Shown piece after piece: positions 9,322 to 17,736 of a DNA stretch of 64,000 nt. The stretch's first letter is position 1. Each line of letters starts with the position of its first letter. Source of the stretch: Flavobacterium crocinum (GTDB lineage Bacteria > Bacteroidota > Bacteroidia > Flavobacteriales > Flavobacteriaceae); assembly GCF_003122385.1 (NCBI RefSeq), contig NZ_CP029255.1, positions 868,001-932,000 of the forward strand, written 5' to 3'. Below the pieces are notes generated by a model that saw only the letters and a program-made list of their open reading frames with translations, was not told the DNA's origin and did not search any database. The position numbers were made by a program, and so were the translations under genes.

Positions 9322-11172
9322 CTATTCTACTGTAACCGATTTCGCTAAGTTACGAGGTTGATCTACATTACATCCCCTCATAACTGCAATATAGTAAGAA
9401 AGTAATTGTAACGGAATTGTCGTCACCAATGGAGACAATGCATCTGAAGTTTCCGGAATTTCGATTACGTAATCTGCCAGTTCACGTACCTGAATATCAC
9501 CTTTTGTAACTACAGCGATAATCTTCCCACTTCTTGATTTAATTTCCTGAATATTACTTACGATCTTATCATAATGCCCTTGTTTAGGAGCAATTACAAT
9601 AACCGGCATATGCTCATCAATCAAAGCGATCGGACCGTGTTTCATCTCTGCAGCCGGATAACCTTCTGCGTGGATATATGAAATCTCTTTTAGTTTTAAA
9701 GCTCCTTCTAAAGCAACCGGGAAGTTATATCCTCTACCCAGATAAAGACAGTTTGCAGAGTCTTTAAAAGCAGCAGCAATTTCTTTTGCTTTATCATTAG
9801 TTTCTAATGCTTCAGCTACTTTTTCCGGAATAATTTCTAATTCCTGAAGATAAGTATGGAAATCCGTATTTGACAATGTTCCTTTTGCTTTTCCAAGTTT
9901 TAAAGCAATCATTGTTAAAACTGTGATTTGAGTTGTAAATGCTTTTGTTGAAGCTACTCCAATTTCCGGTCCCGCATGCGTATAAGCACCTGCATGACTT
10001 TCTCTTGAAATAGACGAACCAACTACGTTACAAACACCAAACACAAAGGCTCCGTTTTCTTTAGCCAGTTTAATAGCTGCCATTGTATCTGCAGTCTCAC
10101 CAGACTGAGAAATAGCAATAACTACATCATCTTTATTGATGATTGGGTTTCTGTATCTAAACTCAGAAGCATATTCTACTTCAACCGGAATACGGGTAAA
10201 CTCTTCAAAAATATATTCAGCCACTAAACCTGCATGCCATGAAGTTCCACAAGCTACGATTAGAATACGTTTTGCATTTAAGAATTTCTCCAGGTTATCC
10301 TCGACACCGGCCATCTGAACAATTCCTTCATTTGCATGAAGCCTTCCTCTGTAAGTATCTCTAATTACACTTGGTTGTTCGTAGATCTCTTTCAGCATAA
10401 AGTGATCATAACCACCTTTTTCAATCTGCTCCAAATTCATTTGAAGTTCCTGAATATAAGGATCTACTAAGGAGTCATCTTTAATTTTTCTGATTTTAAT
10501 TGGCTTATGCAATCTGATATTCGCCATTTCTCCATCTTCCAAATACACTGCATTAGAAGTATATTCAATAAATGGTGATGCATCAGAAGCAACGAAATAC
10601 TCTCCTTCTCCAACTCCAATTGCCAGCGGACTTCCCAATCTAGCCGCCACAAGTTCGTTTGGATTTTTTTTATCAAAAACAGCAATTGCATACGCCCCAA
10701 CTACCTGGTTCAATGCAATCTGAACTGCTTTACCTAATTTAATATTTTCTTTCTTCTGAACTTCTTCTATTAAATTAACTAAAACTTCTGTATCTGTATC
10801 CGACTTAAAAGTATAACCTCTTTTGATTAGCTCTTCTTTTAAAGGAGCATAATTTTCAATAATTCCGTTATGGATAATTACTAAATCACCGGAGTTTGAA
10901 AGGTGGGGATGAGAGTTTACATCATTTGGTACTCCATGTGTAGCCCAGCGTGTATGTCCAATTCCAATGCTTCCATTTGTTGTAAAATTCTCCTTTGCTT
11001 TAGCTTCAAGATCAGAAACTTTACCTTTTGTTTTACAAAGTTTTATGCCCGACTCTTCGTCATACAGCATAACACCGGCACTGTCATAACCTCTGTACTC
11101 AAGTCGCTTTAAGCCCTTGATTACAATAGGATAAGCGTCTCTATGACCGATATATCCAACAATTCCACACAT
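9322..11172 (-). CDS. glmS: Glutamine--fructose-6-phosphate aminotransferase (isomerizing)
   Basis: GlmS makes glucosamine-6-phosphate from fructose-6-phosphate and glutamine, the first step towards UDP-GlcNAc for peptidoglycan and lipid A. The protein is full length at 616 residues. Cys2 is the glutaminase nucleophile (MCGIVGYIGHRDAYP), and GHTRWATHG and an HNGIIEN motif complete the amidotransferase domain. Two SIS sugar-isomerase domains follow, with CGTSWHAG near residue 310 and SQSGETADT near 356. The C-terminus ends in the conserved LAKSVTVE. It lies nine bases after the DUF4270 gene and forms a probable operon with that gene and the glycogen-synthase-like gene. No glmS ribozyme is seen. 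Confidence 0.98.
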   Translation of the reverse strand: MCGIVGYIGHRDAYPIVIKGLKRLEYRGYDSAGVMLYDEESGIKLCKTKGKVSDLEAKAKENFTTNGSIGIGHTRWATHGVPNDVNSHPHLSNSGDLVIIHNGIIENYAPLKEELIKRGYTFKSDTDTEVLVNLIEEVQKKENIKLGKAVQIALNQVVGAYAIAVFDKKNPNELVAARLGSPLAIGVGEGEYFVASDASPFIEYTSNAVYLEDGEMANIRLHKPIKIRKIKDDSLVDPYIQELQMNLEQIEKGGYDHFMLKEIYEQPSVIRDTYRGRLHANEGIVQMAGVEDNLEKFLNAKRILIVACGTSWHAGLVAEYIFEEFTRIPVEVEYASEFRYRNPIINKDDVVIAISQSGETADTMAAIKLAKENGAFVFGVCNVVGSSISRESHAGAYTHAGPEIGVASTKAFTTQITVLTMIALKLGKAKGTLSNTDFHTYLQELEIIPEKVAEALETNDKAKEIAAAFKDSANCLYLGRGYNFPVALEGALKLKEISYIHAEGYPAAEMKHGPIALIDEHMPVIVIAPKQGHYDKIVSNIQEIKSRSGKIIAVVTKGDIQVRELADYVIEIPETSDALSPLVTTIPLQLLSYYIAVMRGCNVDQPRNLAKSVTVE

Positions 11173-11181
11173 ATATATTTA

Positions 11182-12756
11182 TTAATTTGGTTTAGTGTAG
11201 TAAACCTCAAGTTTCAGTCTTTTATCACCGGCAGAAGTTTTTCCACCGTACAAGACTGTACCCAGAGGACTCATCACCGATGTTCTCGGTGCTTGTGATA
11301 TAATTGAATTTTTATTCTTTAATGGGTTTGAAGCAATTACACTTCCGCTCAAAGAAACTGACAACCCTAAATCAATATTTTTAGCTGTTGCATCTTTGAT
11401 CAGATTACGAATATGATTCGTAATTCTTATTTTATAATATGTCCCTTTTTTAGAATCAACCGTAATTAAACCACCACCATAAGGCGCTGTATCATCCGCA
11501 GAATAATCTAACAGAACCGTATTATTAGTCAAATCATACAAGTAAACTCGCTGCGGTCTTCTCGTAGTCCCCATTTTATCTGTATCAACATGAAAAACAA
11601 GATTTGCTTCGTTTACTTTCCAGTTCGTTTTTCTAATATCATCCAACTGAGAAGCAAAATCATTAAGACGAATTACCGCCAACGATCCCTGACCTCCTTT
11701 TAAATAAAGTCTTTCGTCTCCTTCAGTAGTATTTATATTTGCTGTTGCAATCGCGTTTTGATAATCAGCATTTCTAACGTCCTGAAGAAAACTATTTGTA
11801 CTTACAACACCTCCGGTAACAAGACTTTTTAAATTCAAAACAATCTCTTTATCTTCTGTTGCATCACCATCAGTTGTAGAAGCCGTTTTGGCTTTATATT
11901 TAATTGTAATTACACCTTTAGTAAAGTCCATCAAAGCCATATTACTCGGCGAACTTCCTGATTTTTCAACCATAAAATACAAACCTCTGAAATAGTCCTG
12001 AAAAACATCTTCACTAGCCAGTTTTGAAGTTGCTGCCTTTAATATTTTATCTTGAAAAAACTGTTTATTAAGTTTTAAATACATTTGAGGAGCAATCCTA
12101 CTAGCGGTCTTTTTTCCGTCAGTAACAATTGAATCAGTTCGCTCAGCAGCGCTAAAATAAAATTGGTCATCTACATTAACACCATTACTACCGATTGAAT
12201 CATTTAATCGCAAGCTACCTTTAACACTAGAAAAGGCGTTATCCTGATCAGTATAATAGTACTGAGGCAATTGATTTCCTCCACTAAAATAGCTGTTTCT
12301 CATCTGCATATTTGACTCATAAACACTTAACTTTATTTTAAAGTTACTGCCTTGCCCTCCATAAATAGAATCCAATTCATAAGTACTAGTGCCATCTGTA
12401 GCAGTTACTTTATTTTTAACAAAATATGGAATAGCAAGATACACACTTTGAATTACCGGAGATTCTCCAATTGTAGGTGCATAAGAAGCTAGTGCCACCT
12501 GAGTTACAAAGTTTGCTGTTGTAGTACCAAACAATGGATTATCAAAAATACCTAACGCATTTGTCGGTAAATTATTTGAGGCAACAGGAGTTATTTCCTG
12601 ATTGAAGGCTAAAACACTATACTCTTCCGGCTCAAGCCCAAAATGATCATCTCCAACTAAACCATCACCAATTGCATTAAAATCTTTGTCGCATGAATAT
12701 AAAAAAACAACAATTAAAGCTAAAAGAATTTTCTTAATAAAAGAAGTATTATACAT
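11182..12756 (-). CDS. DUF4270 family lipoprotein
   Basis: This is a 524-residue lipoprotein with leader IKKILLALIVVFLYSC and Cys near residue 22, followed by DKDFNAIGDGLVGDDHFG. That opening and the later FDNPLFGTTTANFVTQVAL segment are characteristic of the DUF4270 family, which is confined to Bacteroidota as far as I know. The body is predicted to be mainly beta. No enzymatic motif is visible. The constant position between glmS and the glycogen-synthase-like gene suggests a link with cell-envelope or surface-polysaccharide biology, but that is inference only. The function of the family is not established to my knowledge. Confidence 0.85.
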   Translation of the reverse strand: MYNTSFIKKILLALIVVFLYSCDKDFNAIGDGLVGDDHFGLEPEEYSVLAFNQEITPVASNNLPTNALGIFDNPLFGTTTANFVTQVALASYAPTIGESPVIQSVYLAIPYFVKNKVTATDGTSTYELDSIYGGQGSNFKIKLSVYESNMQMRNSYFSGGNQLPQYYYTDQDNAFSSVKGSLRLNDSIGSNGVNVDDQFYFSAAERTDSIVTDGKKTASRIAPQMYLKLNKQFFQDKILKAATSKLASEDVFQDYFRGLYFMVEKSGSSPSNMALMDFTKGVITIKYKAKTASTTDGDATEDKEIVLNLKSLVTGGVVSTNSFLQDVRNADYQNAIATANINTTEGDERLYLKGGQGSLAVIRLNDFASQLDDIRKTNWKVNEANLVFHVDTDKMGTTRRPQRVYLYDLTNNTVLLDYSADDTAPYGGGLITVDSKKGTYYKIRITNHIRNLIKDATAKNIDLGLSVSLSGSVIASNPLKNKNSIISQAPRTSVMSPLGTVLYGGKTSAGDKRLKLEVYYTKPN

Positions 12757-12777
12757 GTTTTATAATAAAGTTAAAAT

Positions 12778-13584
12778 TTAAAGTCCAAACGTTCTGTAGA
12801 AATTTGTATATGCGTCAGCAAATGCATCTTTCGTGGCGAAAGGTAAAAAAGGTTTTCCTGAAGATTCTATAAATTTTGTTAAACTTGGAGAAACATTTTC
12901 TGAGGCAATGATTACACCATCTGAATGTAAGATGCTAGCTTTTAAAACATTCTCGTAATTTGGAACTTCTAAATCTGATACAGCATCATGAGGAACACCA
13001 TCAAATTTAACTTTATTTATCATCTCCAAATCCAAATTCTCATCAAAAGACTGTCCGTAAACAGAGGTAATGATTTTGGTTTCAGAAAATAAGGCTTCAT
13101 GTTTGTAATAATGTTTCATGTAAATTGGAAGCATAGCAGCCAGCCAGCCATGAACGTGAATGATATCCGGAACCCAGTTTAATTTTTTAACAGTTTCCAC
13201 AACACCTTTAGCAAAGAAGATTGCTCTTTCGTCATTATCAGGATATAAAACACCCTCCTCGTCTGCGAAGGTTGCTTTACGTTTAAAATATTCATCATTA
13301 TCAATAAAGTACACCTGAATTCTCTCTTTCGGAATTGAGGCAACTTTAATAATCAACGGCATGTCTAAATCATTCACTACCAAATTCATCCCTGAAAGTC
13401 GAATCACTTCGTGTAACTGGTGTCTTCTCTCGTTGATATTCCCATATCTTGGCATGAAAATTCTTATCTGACCACCCTGGTCATTAATCATTTTCGGAAC
13501 GTCATAAGACATTAAAGAAACCTCATTTTCAGCCAAATAAGGCACGACTTCAGATGATACATATAATATCCTCTTATCTTTCAT
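12778..13584 (-). CDS. Glycogen/starch synthase-like protein, N-terminal GT5 domain only
   Basis: The 268 residues correspond to the first Rossmann domain of GT5 glycogen synthases. They have ILYVSSEVVPYLAENEVSLM at the start (the usual KxGGL loop is replaced by a divergent sequence), RIFMPRYGNINERRHQLHEV, and PDIIHVHGWLAAMLPIYMK near residue 140. The C-terminal domain that holds most of the ADP-glucose site is missing; a complete enzyme is about 470-480 residues. The reading frame is intact and the C-terminal 40 residues look like a normal helical end, so this is a short family form rather than a fresh truncation. It is the first gene of the DUF4270-glmS operon and divergent from panC. Catalytic activity is doubtful. 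Confidence 0.8.
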   Translation of the reverse strand: MKDKRILYVSSEVVPYLAENEVSLMSYDVPKMINDQGGQIRIFMPRYGNINERRHQLHEVIRLSGMNLVVNDLDMPLIIKVASIPKERIQVYFIDNDEYFKRKATFADEEGVLYPDNDERAIFFAKGVVETVKKLNWVPDIIHVHGWLAAMLPIYMKHYYKHEALFSETKIITSVYGQSFDENLDLEMINKVKFDGVPHDAVSDLEVPNYENVLKASILHSDGVIIASENVSPSLTKFIESSGKPFLPFATKDAFADAYTNFYRTFGL

Positions 13585-13621
13585 AATAGTATTTTACTTA
13601 ATTTTGGTAATAAAAACGTCG

Positions 13622-13668
13622 CAAAATTACAAAAATTTATGCAGTTTATAACTAATATATTATGTTTG
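13622..13668. promoter_or_regulatory. Divergent promoter region, glycogen-synthase-like / panC
   Basis: TAnnTTTG elements point both ways. TATGTTTG on the plus strand lies 23 bases before panC, and TAATTTTG on the minus strand lies about 37 bases before the glycogen-synthase-like gene. Upstream TTG boxes are not convincing. Confidence 0.5.
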
Positions 13669-13691
13669 CATAAAATTTTAATAATACCTCA

Positions 13692-14540
13692 ATGCACATT
13701 TTCTACAGTAAAGCAGCTTTGATAGCTTATATTAAAACTATCAAAACCGCAAATTCAACTATTGGATTTGTACCAACAATGGGCGCTTTACACCAAGGAC
13801 ATTTGGCTTTAATGCAGCGTTCGCTTAAAGAAAACGACGATACAGTTGTAAGCATTTTTGTCAATCCAACGCAATTTAACAACCCTGAAGATTTAGCAAA
13901 ATATCCGAGAACTTTAGAAGAAGATATTAAGAAAATGCGTACATTAAGTGATAAAATCATTTTATACGCACCTTCTGTTGAAGATATTTATGAAGGAAAC
14001 ACCGTTTCTCAGAGTTTTGATTTCGACGGATTGGAAAATCAGATGGAAGGAAAATTCAGGCCAGGACATTTTAATGGTGTCGGAACGATCGTAAAAAGAC
14101 TTTTCGAAATCGTAACACCAACCAATGCTTATTTTGGAGAAAAAGATTTTCAGCAGCTTCAGATTGTTAAAAAAATGGTCGAAAAAGCAGACTTACCTGT
14201 AAATGTTGTAGGCTGTCCCATTTTCAGGGAAGAAAACCAGCTTGCAATGAGCTCGCGCAACGAACGTCTTTCTGCACAAGAGCGTAAAGATGCTTCCATT
14301 ATATACAAGACTTTAACTGAAGCCAAAGAGATTTTCCAAAGTCATAGTCCACAGGAAACGTTGGAATTTGTAGAAAATTCTTTCAAAGACAACGAAACAT
14401 TCGACCTTGAATATTTTGTTATTGCTGACGAATCAACACTTTTACCTATCGATCAGAAAGAGAATGGCAAAAACTACCGTGCATTTATAGCAGTATTTGT
14501 TAATTCTATAAGACTGATAGACACCATTTCATTAAATTAA
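13692..14540 (+). CDS. panC: Pantothenate synthetase
   Basis: PanC is the cytoplasmic enzyme that condenses pantoate with beta-alanine using ATP to make pantothenate, the precursor of coenzyme A. The 282-residue length is typical. The HIGH-like ATP-binding motif is in VPTMGALHQGHLAL near residues 28-41, followed by VSIFVNPTQFN, GEKDFQQLQ near residue 155, and the KMSKS-equivalent MSSRNERLS near residue 191. panD follows 14 bases after the stop, so two consecutive enzymes of the pathway are coupled. Confidence 0.98.
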   Translation: MHIFYSKAALIAYIKTIKTANSTIGFVPTMGALHQGHLALMQRSLKENDDTVVSIFVNPTQFNNPEDLAKYPRTLEEDIKKMRTLSDKIILYAPSVEDIYEGNTVSQSFDFDGLENQMEGKFRPGHFNGVGTIVKRLFEIVTPTNAYFGEKDFQQLQIVKKMVEKADLPVNVVGCPIFREENQLAMSSRNERLSAQERKDASIIYKTLTEAKEIFQSHSPQETLEFVENSFKDNETFDLEYFVIADESTLLPIDQKENGKNYRAFIAVFVNSIRLIDTISLN

Positions 14541-14542
14541 TC

Positions 14543-14550
14543 TAACTTTG
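14543..14550 (+). promoter_or_regulatory. TAACTTTG element directly before panD
   Basis: This sequence fits TAnnTTTG and ends four bases before the panD ATG, within the panC-panD gap. It could drive a leaderless internal panD transcript. No good TTG box precedes it, so chance is possible. Confidence 0.35.
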
Positions 14551-14554
14551 CAGC

Positions 14555-14905
14555 ATGCAAATTCAAGTTATAAAATCAAAAATTCATCGCGTTAAAGTAA
14601 CGGGTGCCGATTTAAATTATATTGGTAGCATTACTATTGATGAAACTTTACTGGAAGCTTCAAACATTATTGAAGGCGAAAAAGTATCTATTGTAAACAT
14701 TAATAATGGCGAACGTTTTGAAACGTACGCTATTAAAGGTGAGAAAAACTCAGGCGAAATCACTCTGAATGGTCCGGCTGCAAGAAAAGTACAGAAAGAT
14801 GATATCATCATTATCATTTCTTATGCAACTTTGGATTTTGAAGAAGCGAAAACCTTCAAACCGTGGATTATTTTCCCTAACGAAAATGACAATTCGTTAA
14901 CCTAA
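14555..14905 (+). CDS. panD: Aspartate 1-decarboxylase (pyruvoyl enzyme)
   Basis: PanD decarboxylates L-aspartate to beta-alanine for pantothenate synthesis. It is made as a proenzyme that self-cleaves at a Gly-Ser bond to create the pyruvoyl cofactor. The bond is visible in NYIGSITID (Gly24-Ser25). The start (QVIKSKIHRVKVTGADL), VNINNGERFETY near residue 48, and LNGPAARKV near 70 match the family, and the 116-residue length is normal. It is the second gene after panC. Confidence 0.98.
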   Translation: MQIQVIKSKIHRVKVTGADLNYIGSITIDETLLEASNIIEGEKVSIVNINNGERFETYAIKGEKNSGEITLNGPAARKVQKDDIIIIISYATLDFEEAKTFKPWIIFPNENDNSLT

Positions 14906-15109
14906 ACCAATTCTTTCTTTTTTAAGAATTTACTTTCTTTGTTCAAAGCTTTTTTGTACAAAGAATTCCTCTTTTGTCCTAATCCAAAATGATTTTGACG
15001 CTAAATTACTGTGCTTCAATTTTTACCCCATTGAACAAAGAAGCAAATAAAATAGTATATTGCTACACTATTTTCAATACATTTTTAATTTACTGAAATG
15101 CCACAAATC

Positions 15110-16264
15110 ATGAAAAAAGTTTACCTACTAACACTTTTGATTTCATTCTCGTCGTTTGCCCAAAAAACGTTCGACAACATTAAATCAGAAAAACTGGGAG
15201 AAGAGCGTAGAATTACAATTGGACTTCCGGCTTCTTATGAAGCAAACAAAGACAAAAAATATCCTGTTCTTTATTTATTAGATGGCGATTACTTATTTGA
15301 TCCTTTTTCCGGAGCTGTAAGTTATGGTTCGTATTGGGATGATATTCCGGAAATGATCATTATCGGAATTCATCAAAATAAAGATGGAGAACGTTTCGAC
15401 GACACCACAATCGACCAAAACGAAGGGCTTCCTTTTGAAAAAGGTTCCAAGTTTTTCGAATTCGTCGGAGCAGAATTAGTGCCTTATATTGAAAAAAAAT
15501 ACCGTACCTCCCCTTTCAGACTTATTGCAGGCCACGATATAACAGCAAGTTTTGCTAATTTTTATCTGTATAAAGAAATGCCCCTTTTTAATGCATACAT
15601 CTGCTTAAGTCCAGAACTGGCACCAAAAATGGAAGTGCGTATTGCTGAAAAGTTTGCTAAAATAAAAAAACCGGTGTTCTATTATCTTTCAGCAGGAGAA
15701 GGTGACATTAAAAAGATAAAAGAACCGATTGAAAAATTAAACAATAATATTAAAATCGCTAATAATCCGTTAGTGAATTATAAATACGATGTTTTTAAGG
15801 GTGCTACACATTACACAGAAGTATTACACTCTATTCCAAGTGCATTGTACCAGATTTTTGAAGCCTACCGACCTATAAATTCTGCCGAATACAATGACAA
15901 AATTGCGGTTCTTCAAGAAGGTTATGCCGAATACTTAGAAAAAAAATATGCTGACATGTCTGAAGTTTTAGGAGTTCAGATTCCAGTTCGAATGAGTGAT
16001 TTTAAAGTAGTAGAAAATCTTATTTTAAAAAGAAACGCCTATAGCGAATTAGGAAAAATGGCCGAAATTGGAAATGTACATTATCCAAAAGCCATGTTGG
16101 GAGAATATGAATTAGGATTAATGTATGAAAAACAAGGCGATCCGAAACATGCATCAAAAAAATACCAAAATGCTTCGCAAATGGAGCCAATTGGAGATTT
16201 GAACAAAGACATGATGTATGAGAAGATTGACGAAATGAATACGCTTGCCAAAAAAAGTAAATAA
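15110..16264 (+). CDS. Esterase-like alpha/beta-hydrolase, secreted, with Asp at the nucleophile position
   Basis: I chose the second ATG, 12 bases into the open frame, because it gives a clean signal peptide (KKVYLLTLLISFSSFAQ). The fold signature of the esterase D/IroE-like family is present: RRITIGLPASYEANKDKKYP, PVLYLLDGDYLFD and MIIIGIHQ. The nucleophile elbow expected as GHSxGG reads AGHDITAS, with Asp143 where the serine should be. A His that could complete a triad lies in GATHYTEV. About 100 C-terminal residues are helical and contain a TPR-like repeat (GEYELGLMYEKQGDPKHASKK). Either the enzyme uses Asp as nucleophile (as haloalkane dehalogenases do) or it is non-catalytic. It overlaps radA by one base. 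Confidence 0.75.
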   Translation: MKKVYLLTLLISFSSFAQKTFDNIKSEKLGEERRITIGLPASYEANKDKKYPVLYLLDGDYLFDPFSGAVSYGSYWDDIPEMIIIGIHQNKDGERFDDTTIDQNEGLPFEKGSKFFEFVGAELVPYIEKKYRTSPFRLIAGHDITASFANFYLYKEMPLFNAYICLSPELAPKMEVRIAEKFAKIKKPVFYYLSAGEGDIKKIKEPIEKLNNNIKIANNPLVNYKYDVFKGATHYTEVLHSIPSALYQIFEAYRPINSAEYNDKIAVLQEGYAEYLEKKYADMSEVLGVQIPVRMSDFKVVENLILKRNAYSELGKMAEIGNVHYPKAMLGEYELGLMYEKQGDPKHASKKYQNASQMEPIGDLNKDMMYEKIDEMNTLAKKSK

Positions 16265-17625
16265 TGTCAAAAGTTAAAACTTCCTTTTTTTGCCAAAATT
16301 GTGGCACTCAATACTCCAAATGGCAGGGACAGTGCAACGCATGCAAGGAATGGAATACCATTGCTGAAGAAATTATTCAGAAGCAGGAAAAAGTGGCCTG
16401 GAAAAGCGAACCCACGTCAACAAATAAAGCACCAAGACCTTTAAAAATTGACGAAATTGATTCGGCTCAGGAAATTCGCATGGATACTACTGACGGCGAA
16501 TTGAATCGTGTTTTGGGTGGTGGAATCGTTCCAGGATCGTTAACACTTTTGGGCGGAGAACCTGGAATTGGAAAAAGTACACTTTTACTTCAAATCTCAT
16601 TAAAATTACCTTATAAAACTTTATACGTTTCTGGAGAAGAAAGTCAGAAACAAATTAAAATGCGTGCGGAAAGAATCACACCAAACAGTGACAACTGTTA
16701 TATTTTGACCGAAACCAAAACGCAGAATATTTTCAAACAAATTGAAGCGATTCAGCCAGAAATTGTAATCATCGATTCGATCCAGACTTTACATACCGAT
16801 TATATCGAATCGACTGCTGGAAGTATTTCTCAAATCAGAGAAACAACAGCCGAGCTGATCAAATTTGCTAAAGAAACTAATATTCCCGTTATTTTAATTG
16901 GGCATATTACCAAAGACGGAAACATCGCCGGACCAAAAATTCTGGAACATATGGTTGATACTGTTCTTCAGTTTGAAGGCGACAGAAATCATATTTATAG
17001 AATTCTGCGTTCGCTGAAAAACCGTTTTGGTTCAACTTCTGAACTTGGAATTTACGAAATGCTCGGAAGCGGTTTACGAGAAGTTAGCAATCCGTCTGAA
17101 ATATTAATTTCACACAAAGACGAAGAATTATCCGGAACTGCAATCGCAACTACACTTGAAGGAATGCGTCCACTAATGATTGAAATACAATCTTTAGTAA
17201 GTACAGCCGTTTACGGAACACCTCAGCGAAGCACAACAGGTTATAATGCCAAAAGACTAAATATGATTTTGGCTGTTTTAGAAAAAAGAGCCGGATTTCG
17301 TTTAGGTGCCAAAGATGTTTTCCTGAATGTGACAGGCGGAATTTCTGTTGATGATCCAGCAATTGATCTTGCTGTTGTCGCGGCGATTTTATCCTCAAAC
17401 GAAGATATTCCGGTTGGAAAAGGTTTCTGTTTTGCCGGAGAAGTTGGACTTTCAGGAGAAATTCGCCCCGTAAACCGTGTAGATCAGCGCATTCAGGAAG
17501 CCGAAAAATTAGGTTTTGATACTATCTTTGTTTCCAAATACAATAAAATTGCTTTAAAAAATACAGGAATCAAAATCGAATTGGTCGCTAAAATTGAAGA
17601 TGTTGCCAGCATTCTTTTTGGTTGA
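16264..17625 (+). CDS. radA: DNA repair protein RadA
   Basis: RadA is a RecA-related ATPase that promotes branch migration and processing of recombination intermediates. The 453-residue protein shows the N-terminal zinc finger (Cys10, Cys13, Cys24, Cys27), a Walker A loop GEPGIGKST near residue 98, the RadA-specific KNRFG motif near residue 250, and the C-terminal Lon-like domain (VTGGISVDDPAIDLAVVAA). The start codon overlaps the stop of the esterase-like gene (TAATG), implying translational coupling between two functionally unrelated genes. Confidence 0.98.
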   Translation: MSKVKTSFFCQNCGTQYSKWQGQCNACKEWNTIAEEIIQKQEKVAWKSEPTSTNKAPRPLKIDEIDSAQEIRMDTTDGELNRVLGGGIVPGSLTLLGGEPGIGKSTLLLQISLKLPYKTLYVSGEESQKQIKMRAERITPNSDNCYILTETKTQNIFKQIEAIQPEIVIIDSIQTLHTDYIESTAGSISQIRETTAELIKFAKETNIPVILIGHITKDGNIAGPKILEHMVDTVLQFEGDRNHIYRILRSLKNRFGSTSELGIYEMLGSGLREVSNPSEILISHKDEELSGTAIATTLEGMRPLMIEIQSLVSTAVYGTPQRSTTGYNAKRLNMILAVLEKRAGFRLGAKDVFLNVTGGISVDDPAIDLAVVAAILSSNEDIPVGKGFCFAGEVGLSGEIRPVNRVDQRIQEAEKLGFDTIFVSKYNKIALKNTGIKIELVAKIEDVASILFG

Positions 17626-17634
17626 TTTTATTTA

Positions 17635-17721
17635 GCCACGAATTACACAAATTGGCACAAATTTTTTATTGAAATTTATTAGCCGCGAAAAATAATTCGA
17701 GAAATTAGTGTAATTCGTGGC
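17635..17721. repeat. Inverted repeat GCCACGAATTACAC family
   Basis: Two perfect 14-base arms (GCCACGAATTACAC and its complement) are separated by 59 AT-rich bases. They occupy almost the whole radA-transglycosylase gap. This is one of several GCCACGAA-type intergenic repeats in the window. Confidence 0.85.
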
Positions 17722-17736
17722 AAAAAACTAAACTTT

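Noticed and set aside
11173..11321. glmS ribozyme or riboswitch upstream of glmS
   Set aside because: The gap before glmS is nine bases and lies inside an operon; no ribozyme-like sequence is seen.
12778..13584. Short glycogen-synthase-like gene as a pseudogene
   Set aside because: The frame is intact with normal start and end, and the short form sits in a block that I know from other Bacteroidota, so a decayed copy is less likely.
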